From positions 95,156 through 159,155 of the forward strand of contig JAODTK010005557.1 in assembly GCA_026419785.1 (NCBI GenBank): DNA of 64,000 nucleotides, written 5' to 3'. The position numbers and the translations under genes are program-made. The notes beneath the pieces were generated by a model that ran no database searches, was not told where the DNA came from, and was given only the letters and a program-made list of their open reading frames with translations. Shown here one piece after another: positions 20,906 through 31,165 of the stretch; the stretch's first letter is position 1; the number at the start of each line of letters is the position of its first letter. This stretch comes from Sclerodactyla briareus (taxonomy: Eukaryota > Echinodermata > Holothuroidea > Dendrochirotida > Sclerodactylidae).

Positions 20906-21625
20906 TTTGCGTGTCCGTCAGATTTTTGATGTTTTTTTTTTTTCGCAAATATCTCCATTTTGGAAAGGCTGAACAAAGTCAAATTTTGCACACACTCGAA
21001 TAGTCACAAAACACATCTTTGTTCTAAGAATTAGGTGGAAACTATCAAAATTGTGGAATTTAGAGGGCAAAAAACGAATTTTGGGGCAATTTCCCATTTT
21101 TACGAATTTTTCACTATTTTGCAAGATATTCGCTGATTTCGAGGGCCGAATGATTTCAAACTTTGTAGCAATGTAAGAAGGCACAACCCACAACTTTTCC
21201 CAGCAATCAGCCAAAAATTACCAAAAATGTTGATTTTAGGGGGGAAAAATGGATTTTTGGCACTTGCGAATGCTCGAAAATCTGTTCTGTTTTCAGTATA
21301 TTCAGAGATTGGGAGAACTGAATGTATTCAAATTTTAGAACAAGGTACATGGTATCAAAACTAGGGGTTTCCCAGCAATTTATGCTGTAAATTACTGAAA
21401 TTTCTATGAATATGAATATTTTTGGGAAAACAGCGGTTTCCACACAATATTTGATAAATTTTGCCTATTTGTAACTCGCGAAAAGGCAGCAGTAGAAACA
21501 ACTGATTAGGTTCCACTTTTGCCGTGAATCCTGCAACTCTGGGGATTGCCCTCTTGTTGCTATTGTCATTTATATTTTGGCTGTGGTTGTTGTTGTGGTG
21601 GTGGTGGTTGTTGTGTGTGTCACAC
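20648..21625 (+). mobile_element. Element X, copy C (most complete)
   Basis: Order: hairpin head (20648-20674), TTGTAGTCAG, X-box-like GTTGCCATAGCAAC (20720-20733), GGTACCCATGGGTGCC-type GC-rich hairpins, CCAGCAATAAGGTACACTCG (20821-20840), a TG microsatellite, GCGTTTGCGTGTCCGTCAGA, then three diverged body repeats beginning near 20945, 21122 and 21296 (each ATAT-C...GCTGAAT-like, then TCAAA-TTT, a CACAAAAC-type segment and a GGGG-AAAA-GGATTTTTGG segment). It closes with GCAACTCTGGGGATTGCCCT and a GTT/GGT-rich tail. No open frame crosses it. Order and tail suggest a mobile, non-coding element. Confidence 0.75.
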
Positions 21626-23236
21626 TTTCGGGTCGCAGGTCAAAGGTCATTTTAGATCAGCAGTGGTCAAAATCTGAAATCTTGTTAACACGATAAGACC
21701 CGTGCAGAATGCCTGGTCGGTCGAGTTTTTTTTTTTTCATGCATATGGTCCCTCCCCTTTTTGGTGTTACTGGGCTTCATATTCAGTGGAAATGTCAGAA
21801 GGGGCACCCATTCAAATCGTTGACGTCTTGTCCAGAATTTCACATATTCTCTGCCAGAATTCCCGTTTCCGATTATTTAGTGTCATTCTCGTTTTGCCCC
21901 TCGTCCCACTTCGTATATGCAAAATGTTTTGCGGAAGAAGAAAAAATTGCTGCGTCACATTTATCCTCTCATGCAGTGGAATATCGAACAGGAAAACCTA
22001 TTCAAATGTTGCACTCTGTCGAGAATTTTAATTAACAGAATTTAGAATCTTTGTTCCAGGTTATTCAGTGGGGAACCCTGTTCTGCTCGAACAGTAGAAA
22101 TCACTGGATAATCGAGCGAACTGGTCAGTTCTTCAGAGTATACTACGTTCAAGGGCGGATCCAAGGGAGGGTAGATTAGAATGGGCTTCACCTCACCCCA
22201 TTTTCAGCAGACGAAGAAGGCATTTAGTGCAAGCAATATTTGTCTTCGAATGACAGCCTGGGTAAACGCATTTGTTGCACTTGATTTCAGACTCCTAATG
22301 AGGTGTGCCCTCGGGGTCTTCGGGAAAGCACCCGATTCGAAGCTAGCTCTATACACATGCTCGTACGGGTAAACTCGGATATAGGCTCGAACGTGGGCGT
22401 CGCCACATGACTGGGGCCTATTAATTCGCATACTTTAACACGTTGGAAAAGAAGCGAAACTTGAAACCGAGGCGTGATACATGTATCAGCAGCCTACTTC
22501 CTGCTACTAATACCTGACTGAAAAATCATAGTGTTGCGCGGCAAGCGTTTATGGCTTGGTTTGATGATGTAATTTGGTAAGAATTCGCGAGCATAGCAGG
22601 CATGTGTTAGAGGGAACTGCAGTGATTATTCAGCATTTTATCACCAGCAGGATGTTATTGATGACACTTGCTTGTCGTACTGCTATATTGTGATTGATAT
22701 GCTGGTATTGTTCCTATTACTCTGTAATTGACTTTCGTGGGTTTTAGGTACATTCTGACAGCTTTATGATTTATGGGGAAACCCCGAAAAACAAGGGTCA
22801 AAGCGACCTGCTGTAGTATGAGTATGACCGATGGAGATGTTTAAAGGATGCTTTAAAACTCCTAGTTTCTTCCTGATCGGCCCCCCTTCAAATGCGTCCG
22901 GTAATATATGTGTGTATTTGGGGTGGGGGGGGGGGGGGGGTTACTTCGGGAATATATAAGCTACCTTAAGATATAGGGTTGATCAACTTACAGCAATGAT
23001 TTATTATGGCGGGTACAATCTGCTCGATTATCATCAAAGTTTGTTGCCAACAGATTTTTCCCATGTACAACTTGGTTTCTTCATGGCTTTGATCACCGTC
23101 TCTGAGAAAAAAAAAAAAAAACGTCTTTTATCAGGCAGATACATGTGTGTGCGTTAGTCTGATGATCCCAAAAAACATATATTAGAAATTACCATATACA
23201 TGTCCTAGGGTATGGCTCAACTAGAAGGCTGCGGAC
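21626..23236. other. No gene recognised
   Basis: A GCAGGTCAAAGGTCA string (direct AGGTCA-type half-sites) lies near 21635-21651. Two overlapping 108-109-codon plus frames at about 21702-22035 share the same DNA in different frames and show no domain. G runs at about 22922-22940 and an A run at 23107-23120. Confidence 0.5.
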
Positions 23237-23830
23237 ATGTTTGGTTCGACGTCGGGTGCCAGTGCCAGAGTGCTCACTGGGCTGTATAATAATCTGATGA
23301 GTACCAAAACTTTAGTGGGTTTGAAAATGGCGCTGCCAATACGTCAAGTAAGGGAGAAGTATTTCAAAAGTCACTTACAGGGGACGAAACCAGACCCGTT
23401 ACAGGAAGTTTGTTGTGGTGGAATGGAATCCTTGAACAAAACAGAACCCAGTCACGACGGGTCAGAGAAAGAGGATTACGTTCCACAAAACATTGCAGCA
23501 AAGAAATGGCAGAGTCTTTCTTTGAGGAGTTGTCTCTACCACGGGTTCGCAAGATCCCAATGAGAATTGAAAGAGGTGTTGCAACACACGATTTTAACAC
23601 CGTAGAGGAGTATTATCAACCTCAATATTCTAAGTTCTGGATCGAGACACGCCGCACTCGCAAATCTGGGTGCATATTTCACATCAACGGATCTTATGGA
23701 ATATGGAAAACTGACCGATATGCTAGTAATTGGGGTGTACAATGCCGTTCATTGAGACGACTAAAGACATGGTTGAGAAGCGAGAGGACACAATCAAGAC
23801 TCACACAGCCCCTCATTCTGTCAATGTAAC
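23237..23830 (+). pseudogene. hAT-family transposase relic (C-terminal part)
   Basis: A plus-strand frame reads FFEELSLPRVRKIPMRIERG followed by VATHDFNTVEEYYQPQY (about 23519-23627). After a one-base shift and one stop, residues equivalent to FxVLDRD follow. This order (PR-x-RK, then a VEEYY-like segment, then QYFEVLD) resembles the region before the dimerisation domain of hAT transposases and ZMYM/PKR-inhibitor-repressor-like proteins. The upstream frame (23237-23563) may contain earlier parts (DLVGLK-like and VREKYFKS). Frameshifts and stops indicate a dead copy. The family call rests on remembered motifs and is moderate at best. Confidence 0.42.
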
Positions 23831-24715
23831 ATGACCACTGGAAGAAGATGGACTCCCAAATTATCGCGGAGAAATTCGTTGCTAATAAACCAGATGCAGC
23901 GAGCCAGTATTTCGGGGATGTTTCAGGTAGGAAGGTAGGTCCTCCCAAGGAGGTAACGGTCGCTACCGATTACTGATAGTCTTCGGTTGAATGGGTTCTC
24001 CGTATGTAGTCCACGAGCTAGCAAGTTTTTATTGTTTTGTTGCACGTTTCTAATACAAAAGAGTTTTTGACTATATAAATGGATAGGGGTGGTTGAGAAC
24101 GTTGGAATAAACAGTTTAAAAAAGAAAAAACGACAGTTGCCAATGCTCTGGCGTGTAGCCGCGTGGTGCCTCAACGACGACGTAATGTCCCTATGGTGGG
24201 GAAAAAAAAAAAGCCATCTATACCAGCTGTCTCTAAAAGAGTAGCGTGTAAACACGATATTGATTCACTTTCGTACGTTTCGTAGTTCAAACTTGGCTCT
24301 TTCCTCCCCTTCCTTGGCCGATTTTAACGACTGATGCTGCTCCATCATACCTCAGTTGACCTTTTCGCCTTTTCTCTACTCCGGCACACTATTCTATTTC
24401 ATCTGCTTTGTTCATTTGTTGTTTGTTTGTTTGGGAGCCAATGCAGAACCCAGCTAGCGGTCGAACCAGGAGGGCATGCAGGACTCCCTGTTGTCTTGTT
24501 TGTGCCTTCCATTGTTGTTGTTTTGACGTGTAGCTCTCACGGAATGGCAACCCAAGCCCAAATTCCCAAAGGGCGGTGAAGGAAGGTGAAGATGAACTAA
24601 TTTCTTGTTTCATATCGGCTCATTATGTTTGTATTTGATAAATTTCTCACAGTAATATTTTTCCATAAACATTGTAAAACCGTGAAATTTAAAATGAATG
24701 ACTAATTTTTAAATC
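23831..24715. other. No gene confirmed; one exon-like stretch
   Basis: At 23847-23930 a plus frame reads MDSQIIAEKFVANKPDAASQ and ends at CAG followed by GTAGGAAG, a plausible splice donor. It could be a small host exon or the end of the preceding transposon relic. I do not recognise the peptide. The rest shows only A-rich runs and short open frames. Confidence 0.3.
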
Positions 24716-24880
24716 ATATTTGTGTCTGTGAAATGCAATCTGGGGGGGGGTACACCCGCCAACAATTCGGGTTACGCTCCGGCGAACCCATGGTCCCCAC
24801 CAGTGGCGCAGCCAGGATTCGTCCAGTAGGGGGGGGGGGCGCTGAGAGGCTGGACCATTTTCTAGGGGGGCCACATGTCA
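24716..24880. repeat. G-run element ends with GTGGCGCAGCCAGGATTC motif
   Basis: CCAGTGGCGCAGCCAGGATTC followed by a run of ten G is the kind of terminal string seen at edges of many non-autonomous DNA elements in invertebrates; another G run sits at 24741-24748. Related strings occur near 33852, 49770 (reverse), 52803 and 53779. The element boundaries are not resolved. Confidence 0.4.
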
Positions 24881-25260
24881 CCATCTAAGCGCCAGGCGGT
24901 AGTGTTTTCACCTTTCAGGCTTTCCGGGCCTTCTATGTCTTTGTTGCCTCCTTTCCCCTTCCTCAAATTCGTGATTACCATCCTTTTCTGGAGTCGGTTC
25001 CAAGAAATATTCGAGACGCCCTTTTTTATGCGATTTTTTTATGCGATGTACTGTAGGTCGCGCCCAATACGTTGCGCTTACCATTACGGAAAACACCGTA
25101 TATACGTGTAAATAATTTAACTGTTTAATAAAGTAACACGGCGCGACTGGTATAGTCCCGTAGTAAACCCATATACATACAGCTCTACTCGGTCGAAATA
25201 CGAGTTTGTTAATCATTGTGCGGTCATAATTGAGTCGTGTGGGACCACCGACCACTTAAA
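24881..25260. other. No gene recognised
   Basis: A 115-codon minus frame (24908-25255) and a 78-codon plus frame overlap and show no domain. Confidence 0.5.
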
Positions 25261-25421
25261 GCCGCGTTTCCATGCACGCGGGCGGGCGGGCGGCACGCGG
25301 ACAACGCGATGAACCGTTTCATGCCACGCGGGAGGGCGGAGGGAGGGCAGGTTTGCTCGACGGCCGAACCTTTATCACTTTTAGTGTGTATAATGCGTAT
25401 ATAAGAACCGATTTAGCTAGT

Positions 25422-25517
<96 letters not shown>

Positions 25518-26000
25518 TATAAAACACGGAGCATACTAGTGTTTAACTAACCACCGGTGTTTATTTTCTGAGAAACATTGTTCTAAATGTAAACGATTAC
25601 GGCCCACTATGAAACTTCACAAATACTTGCATATCAATGGTTAAACTGTAAAATTGGGTAAATAGGTGTCTGGCCGTGAAAAATAAGAGACAATCTGTAT
25701 AAACTAGCTAGTGTTGAAACAGTTATGAATGTCGTTTTGAACATTATTTGAACATAAAATTGTACTCTACTCTACAGATCGGGATACAAGAAAGTAAGGC
25801 AGGGAAATATCCGGAAATCGATTACGAAAAACCACGCGGACACGCGGGCGGGCCGGAAAATGTAACTGACCGAGTCGAGAAAACGCCCGCCCGCCCGCCC
25901 GCTCCGCCCGCGTGCATGGAAAACGGATCCATTGAGAAATAACGAATGAGCGATGTTAGACGCCCGCCCGCCCGCCGGGTGCATGAAACGGTCGCCAAAC
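25261..26000. repeat. GC-rich inverted modules around an (ATT)n core
   Basis: GTTTCCATGCACGCGGGCGG (25266-25285) and CGTTTCATGCCACGCGGG (25315-25332) on the left are matched in reverse complement by CCGCCCGCGTGCATGGAAAA (25903-25922) and CCGGGTGCATGAAACGG (25975-25991) on the right. Between them lies a 100-bp ATT microsatellite (25422-25525) and unremarkable sequence. Inverted GC-rich ends with a non-coding interior suggest a non-autonomous DNA element of about 740 bp. The 92-codon poly-leucine frame is the microsatellite. Confidence 0.55.
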
Positions 26001-27130
26001 ACATGCATAAGGCAAAAGAGTGGTAGACAGCAAAAACGATCATCCTCCCCAACAGAACTATGACGTTAATCTCTTGCAGGGACATTTCGAAATATTCATA
26101 ATGCTTTTGATCCTAGGGTCGTGGAATCCGTTCGACAACGTCGTACCACTGGCGGTTGATAGAGGGATTGCCGTTCATCAGTGTACATCGGTTGTATACC
26201 TTCCGGGGGCAAGATACCGAGAGTAAGACCGCCACTTATCACAGCTGAGAGGAGTCACCCTGTTCCTTCTGTACGTACCATGAGGTTTTCTGACTAGGTA
26301 CGTTATCCGTCGTAAACCATTAGAAAGTATGAAGCAGTACCTTTTGTGCTAGAAATTCTCATCTGTATATAGATGTTATTCATTAGTGATTTAGGAACGT
26401 TATCAAATCAATTGCTAGGGGGTTTTCTGCTGAGAATTCTGAATTGGCCTATTCTTAGCTCACTTTCGTGATTCGTTTAATTCTTTAAGCAAGTCGATTA
26501 GAATTGTATTTGATAAGTATGATTCCCCTATCTTTTCCCTTACCTGCCGAGTATTTTGCCATTGTCAGATTTGCTCGTTGATTATTTTATTAGTATTTTT
26601 AGATCAAATAATTTAGAACTTCTTCTTCGTTCGCCATTCTGATGACAAGACTGTGACGTCGTTACTTTTTCTTTTCCAATCAGGATCCAGGATTTGTAAC
26701 CACTGTGAGGTTTCGAAATTAGGTGATAAACAAACATGGCTAGATCGACGAGGCAAGAGTTCGAACAGTAATCGGATTAATCAGATAATGAGAGTGCTAA
26801 TAGGTTTATAGGATATCAGTACAGTAATTTCTAGAGACACAAGTCTAATTCTAAGCTATAAGATGGATCTGTTAATTACTCAAAGTCGAGAGCAAAAAAC
26901 ACTAAAAGGAGAATCAACGTTTTGGATCGTATTTTTGCTGTGTTTATTCTACCCCTGAAGACGTCGAAAGAGACTGATCTCGACTTTCGTGACACTATGT
27001 ATATGCGAGACTATTTTTATCTGTAGGAAGATAGTTAGCAGAATGGATGCGCTGATCTAAAACTTGAGCGAGGAACCTGGCAATTTTATAAAGATATGAG
27101 GCGCGCGAAGCGCGCCGAAAATTTTCAGCT
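26001..27130. other. No gene recognised
   Basis: AT-leaning sequence. A GGCGCGCGAAGCGCGCC near-palindrome at about 27101-27117 stands out immediately before the satellite. Confidence 0.5.
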
Positions 27131-27926
27131 TTGTGTGTGCTGTATTTTCGGACTGACGACGTGTCGGACTAACGACTTGTCGGACTAGCGACGTGTCGGA
27201 CTGGCGACTTGTCGGACTAGCGACGTGTCGGACTGACGAGTGCACCCCGCCCTCACAAAGCATATGAATCTGAATAAGCCAATCGATATAGTGTGTACTG
27301 TATTTTCGGACTGACGACGTGTCGGACTTGCGACTTGTCGGACTGGCGACGCGTTGTTCAATCATCGTTTCGCCTAAACCTGTTTGGTTTACTGTATTTT
27401 CGGACTGACGACGTGTCGGACTAACGACTTGTCGGACTGGCGACTCGTTTTTTTGTTCCCCTATACTGCAGTTGTGTACTGTATTTTCGGACTGACGACG
27501 TGTCGGACTTGCGACTTGTCGGACTGACGAAGTGTCGAACTAACGACTTGTCGGACTAGCGACGTGTCGGACTGGCGACTTGTCGGACTGGCGACGGTCG
27601 GACTGACCGCGTGCACCGCCCTCACAAAGCATATGAATCTGAATAAGCCAATCGATATAGTGTGTACTGTTTGTATTTTCGGACTGACGAAGTGTCGAAC
27701 TAACGACTTGTCGGACTGGCGACTCGTTTTCATTGTTCGCCGACAATGTTTGGGGTACTGGATTTTCGACTGCGGACGTGTCGGACTAACGACTTGTCGG
27801 ACTGGCGACTCGTTTTTTGTTCCCCTATACTGCATGTGTTACTGTTATTTTCGGACTGACGACGTGTCGGACTAACGACTTGTCGGACTGACGAAGTGTC
27901 GGACTGACGACTTGCCGGACTACTGA
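27131..27926 (-). repeat. Minisatellite array A2, inverted relative to A1
   Basis: The same 16-bp modules as at 15003-16026 but on the opposite strand (here GTCGGACTAACGACTT and GACGACGTGTCGGACT). TGTTCCCCTATACTG spacers are the complement of those in A1. Two copies of a 48-bp spacer (AAGCATATGAATCTGAATAA and following) lie at about 27257 and 27615. Frames with QSDTSLVRQVVSPTRR-type periodicity of 16 residues arise because three 16-bp modules equal 48 bp; they are not evidence of a gene. Confidence 0.95.
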
Positions 27927-28894
27927 CGTGTACCCATTTACCATGAGAACAGTGCATCAAACTCACAATTTACGTGCCTCTCACAGAGTCATATGCCTTT
28001 CACAGATGATAATTATTTAATCGGACGCATCGTCATACCAGGAGTACTTGTGTACTCATGATCGCACTCTTTGTGAAGTTGTTTGTGGCAGTTCGGTCAG
28101 GGTCAGCCTTCATACCATGTACTCCGTCGCCTCTCATGCATCACCAGCCCAAGGACAATACACAACTGGAGTCATTAATTCGTTTAGGAGGAGGTGCTAT
28201 ACTCGTCTGTTTACGGCATGAGGGTCGTTAATCGTTCCAGATATGACTGTAGGCGGACACGACAAGGACAGGAGCAGACGAGCTAATTATTCATGGCTGA
28301 ACTGCTCGAAATATGCCGGCAGCATTATGAACGTGTATGCCTGGGGGTGCGTACGTTAGCTTCTCCCAGACACGTTTCCGCTGCCGTAGTAACCAAGCCC
28401 CCCCCCCCCTCCTCCCTCCACATCCGCCGAGTTCGACAAATTATTCACCTGGCAATGATAGCAGCATTGAGCGTTCAGTGAGCAAACACAGACAACACAT
28501 CACGGAATATCGTCGTTAGCATGTAATTGTGTATATATGCATATATGACATATGTACTTTCCAGTAGAACCCATATTCAGGCAATGGTAAACAATGCACC
28601 AGTGATTGATGCTCGGAAACGTGAAAAAAAATAGCTAATGTTAGAGTGAGACAAAAACAAGGAACAACAAAGGGGTAGTCGGTTTGTGTGTATGGAATGC
28701 TGAACCAAAGTGCAGTTTAGACTTAAAACAAATAGTTTCGAATGTGGGTTACCCGGCCCACTATAACTGCATTATAATACAATGTCGCATTCTGAAACAT
28801 CCTTCATTCAGACCGATGTACTAATAAATTGATGAAAACGGAACTATACAGCAATATAGTTCAATAACAGAGGACAGCGAATTCAACGCGGTCG
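27927..28894. other. No gene recognised
   Basis: Unremarkable sequence with a C run at about 28400-28410. Short overlapping open frames at 28293-28519 have no domain. Confidence 0.5.
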
Positions 28895-29037
28895 TATGGC
28901 TGGCCGTTTCACTTGATATCATCAAATAATTGGTGATATCATCAAATAATTGGTGATATCATCAAATAATTGGTGATATCATCAAATAATTGGTGATATC
29001 AGTGAATAGCGAATGAAAAGTGAAACGGCTTGCCATA
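28895..29037. mobile_element. MITE-like element with internal 20-bp minisatellite
   Basis: Arms TATGGCTGGCCGTTTCACTT (28895-28914) and its near reverse complement AAGTGAAACGGCTTGCCATA (29018-29037) match at 18 of 20 positions. Between them are about four and a half copies of a 20-bp unit (TGATATCATCAAATAATTGG) at 28914-29000. Both outer ends read TA, compatible with a TA target duplication outside TGGC...GCCA termini, as in Tc1/mariner-related MITEs; that part is inference. Confidence 0.65.
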
Positions 29038-29039
29038 GT

Positions 29040-29195
29040 ATGATACTATTAATTTTTCTGCTGATTCCGGCAGCGTGTCCATACTCTGATACGGAAGACT
29101 GGGAGGTGGCGCGCTGCTTAGATTTTGGCACGTCGGTATGTCGCAAAGATAAGATTACGCGCGTGATGCAAGACTTAGTGTTAAGTGATCGGTGA
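29040..29195 (+). CDS. Small open frame with signal-peptide-like start (speculative)
   Basis: The 51-residue frame from the internal Met begins MILLIFLLIPAACPYS, a hydrophobic stretch like a signal peptide, then DTEDWEVARCLDFGTSVCRK and DKITRVMQDLVLSDR. Two cysteines seven residues apart are followed by a basic pair, as in some small secreted peptides. The frame starts at the edge of the MITE-like element. No promoter, intron or homologue is visible, and frames this short are expected by chance across 64 kb, so this is a candidate only. Confidence 0.12.
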   Translation: MILLIFLLIPAACPYSDTEDWEVARCLDFGTSVCRKDKITRVMQDLVLSDR

Positions 29196-29726
29196 CGTAA
29201 TGAATGTCGAGGAGGTTAAATGTAACACAAATACAGTATTCGTCGAACTATAGGTATAATCATTATATTACTTACGATAGCCATAATGATCTAATTCATT
29301 CTATTTATCCTATCGATTCACTGATGCGAGGCAGTACCTAGGGAAAACAGGCCAGGACCGAATCACTAATTTTCAGGAAAATTTAGGAAAAATCAGTAAA
29401 CATGGTCGATTTGTCCAAACTGGTGCATTCGATTGAATACGGATACTGTTGATGTTGAGTTTCATCACCCACTTGGGAAAAAAGGCGTATTTTTAATGAC
29501 CACGTGCGCTGGTAAAACATTTTAGCGATGTTTGTTTGGATGAGGTCGTAGGAATGTATTGAGCATGCGCACACTTCCCGTGGGTGGGTTGTTAGTACAT
29601 TAAAGATTCAGTCCGTAACTGATGGTACGCTGTTCGTTCGTTGATGACGATACCGTAGGCGATAACTTTGTGCTATTGAGAAGGCCTACGTCACGTGTCA
29701 CAGTATTCCGCCACATGTTCCAACTT
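29196..29726. other. No gene recognised
   Basis: AT-leaning sequence with no supported feature. Confidence 0.5.
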
Positions 29727-29866
<140 letters not shown>

Positions 29867-30465
29867 ACGCAACCCTAGATGTCTTTTGCTGGCCGGATCG
29901 TGCCAAACTGTTAAAGAAGAAGCTTACATTTGTGATTTGTTGGTGTCTGTTAGCATAAAGGCCCACGTTAAAAGAGCTGTACCCGGACCAGGTTGCGGTT
30001 ATCAGACCGTATAGAGATGATAAAGACCAATGGTATATCATAATCAGTGATCCACGAAGGGGAGCTGGAGATTTCCAATTATACTGACTACGAAACCATA
30101 TGCCACCAGCGAATCGGCCGGAATTTATCGTCGCGTAACTAGTCCAAAGTTATTTTCCGCCCTTTCTAAATTATTATTTTTATTTCAACTAACCCAGGTC
30201 CACTATTTTTGCAATAGCTATCACTGAGCCTGGCTTATATCACAGCGACCAGACCAAACAACGACCAGACACGGTAATAAGAAAGTGAGACATTTTACCC
30301 AGATTGGTCTTTGTAATGAAAAAGTGATCCATAAGAATTTTGATTCAATTGAACAAGTTGTCATCGTGTATATTGAATAACTATGATGCGATATTAATGT
30401 CCAACTTCTGAAATGTTTATTTTTTCTCGCGATGTCATTCCGCGTTGTTATTAAGGTCACGACAC
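29867..30465. other. No gene recognised
   Basis: No supported feature. A 174-codon minus frame ending at 30221 continues from the minisatellite and is not credible as a gene. Confidence 0.5.
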
Positions 30466-31165
30466 ACCCCAGGTCCCCAGCACTGTCACCAGCAGCTCCC
30501 GAAATCAACACTGACACCAGCGGCTCACGACACCAACAATGACACCAGCTACTCCCAACACCGAAACTGACATCAACTGCTCCCGACACCAATACTGACA
30601 CTGGTAGCTCTACACCCCAACACTGTGACACCATCAGCCGCCTACGCCACCATTGACACCGGCAACTCCTGACGTTAACATCGACACCAGCAGTCGTTCC
30701 CGACAATGACGCTGACACTGGCAGCTCCCGACACCAACATGACAATAGCAGCTCCCGATACCAACAGGACAGTTAGCAGTCCCGACACCAACATGACAAT
30801 AGCAGCTCCCGACACCAACCGGACAGTAGCAGCTCCCGACACCAACATTGACAATAGCAGCTCCCGACACCAACAGGACAGTAGCAGCTCCGACACCAAC
30901 AGACAGTAGCAGCTCCGACACCAACATGACAATAGCAGCTCCGACACCAACAGGACAATAGCAGCTCCGATACCAACAGGACAGTAGCCGCTCCCGACAC
31001 CAACAGACAATAGCAGCTCCCGACACCAACAGGATAGTCAGATAGTAGCAGCTCCCGACACCACATGACATAGCAGCTCCCGACACCAACAGACAGTAGC
31101 AGCTCCCGACACCAACCGGACAGTAGCAGCTCCCGACACCAACAGGACAGTAGCAGCTCCCTGCA
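30466..31165 (+). repeat. 27-bp minisatellite (GCAGCTCCCGACACCAACA...)
   Basis: Well-conserved 27-bp units run from about 30718 to 31165 (GCAGCTCCCGACACC at 30721, 30748 and onward); degenerate related units extend left to about 30470. Because 27 is divisible by three, several frames stay open on both strands: AAPDTNMTI-type nonapeptides on plus, and Cys/Val/Leu-rich nonapeptides on minus (frames of 111-198 codons). The array varies in module length in places (26 and 25 bp), which breaks any frame. A stray degenerate outpost lies at about 31597-31670. Confidence 0.93.

Noticed and set aside
25272..25550. 92-codon frame with poly-isoleucine and poly-leucine
   Set aside because: ATT microsatellite read in frame.
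27057..27966. Open frames with QSDTSLVRQVVSPTRR-type repeats
   Set aside because: The 16-residue period equals three 16-bp satellite modules; the frames shift wherever module number changes.
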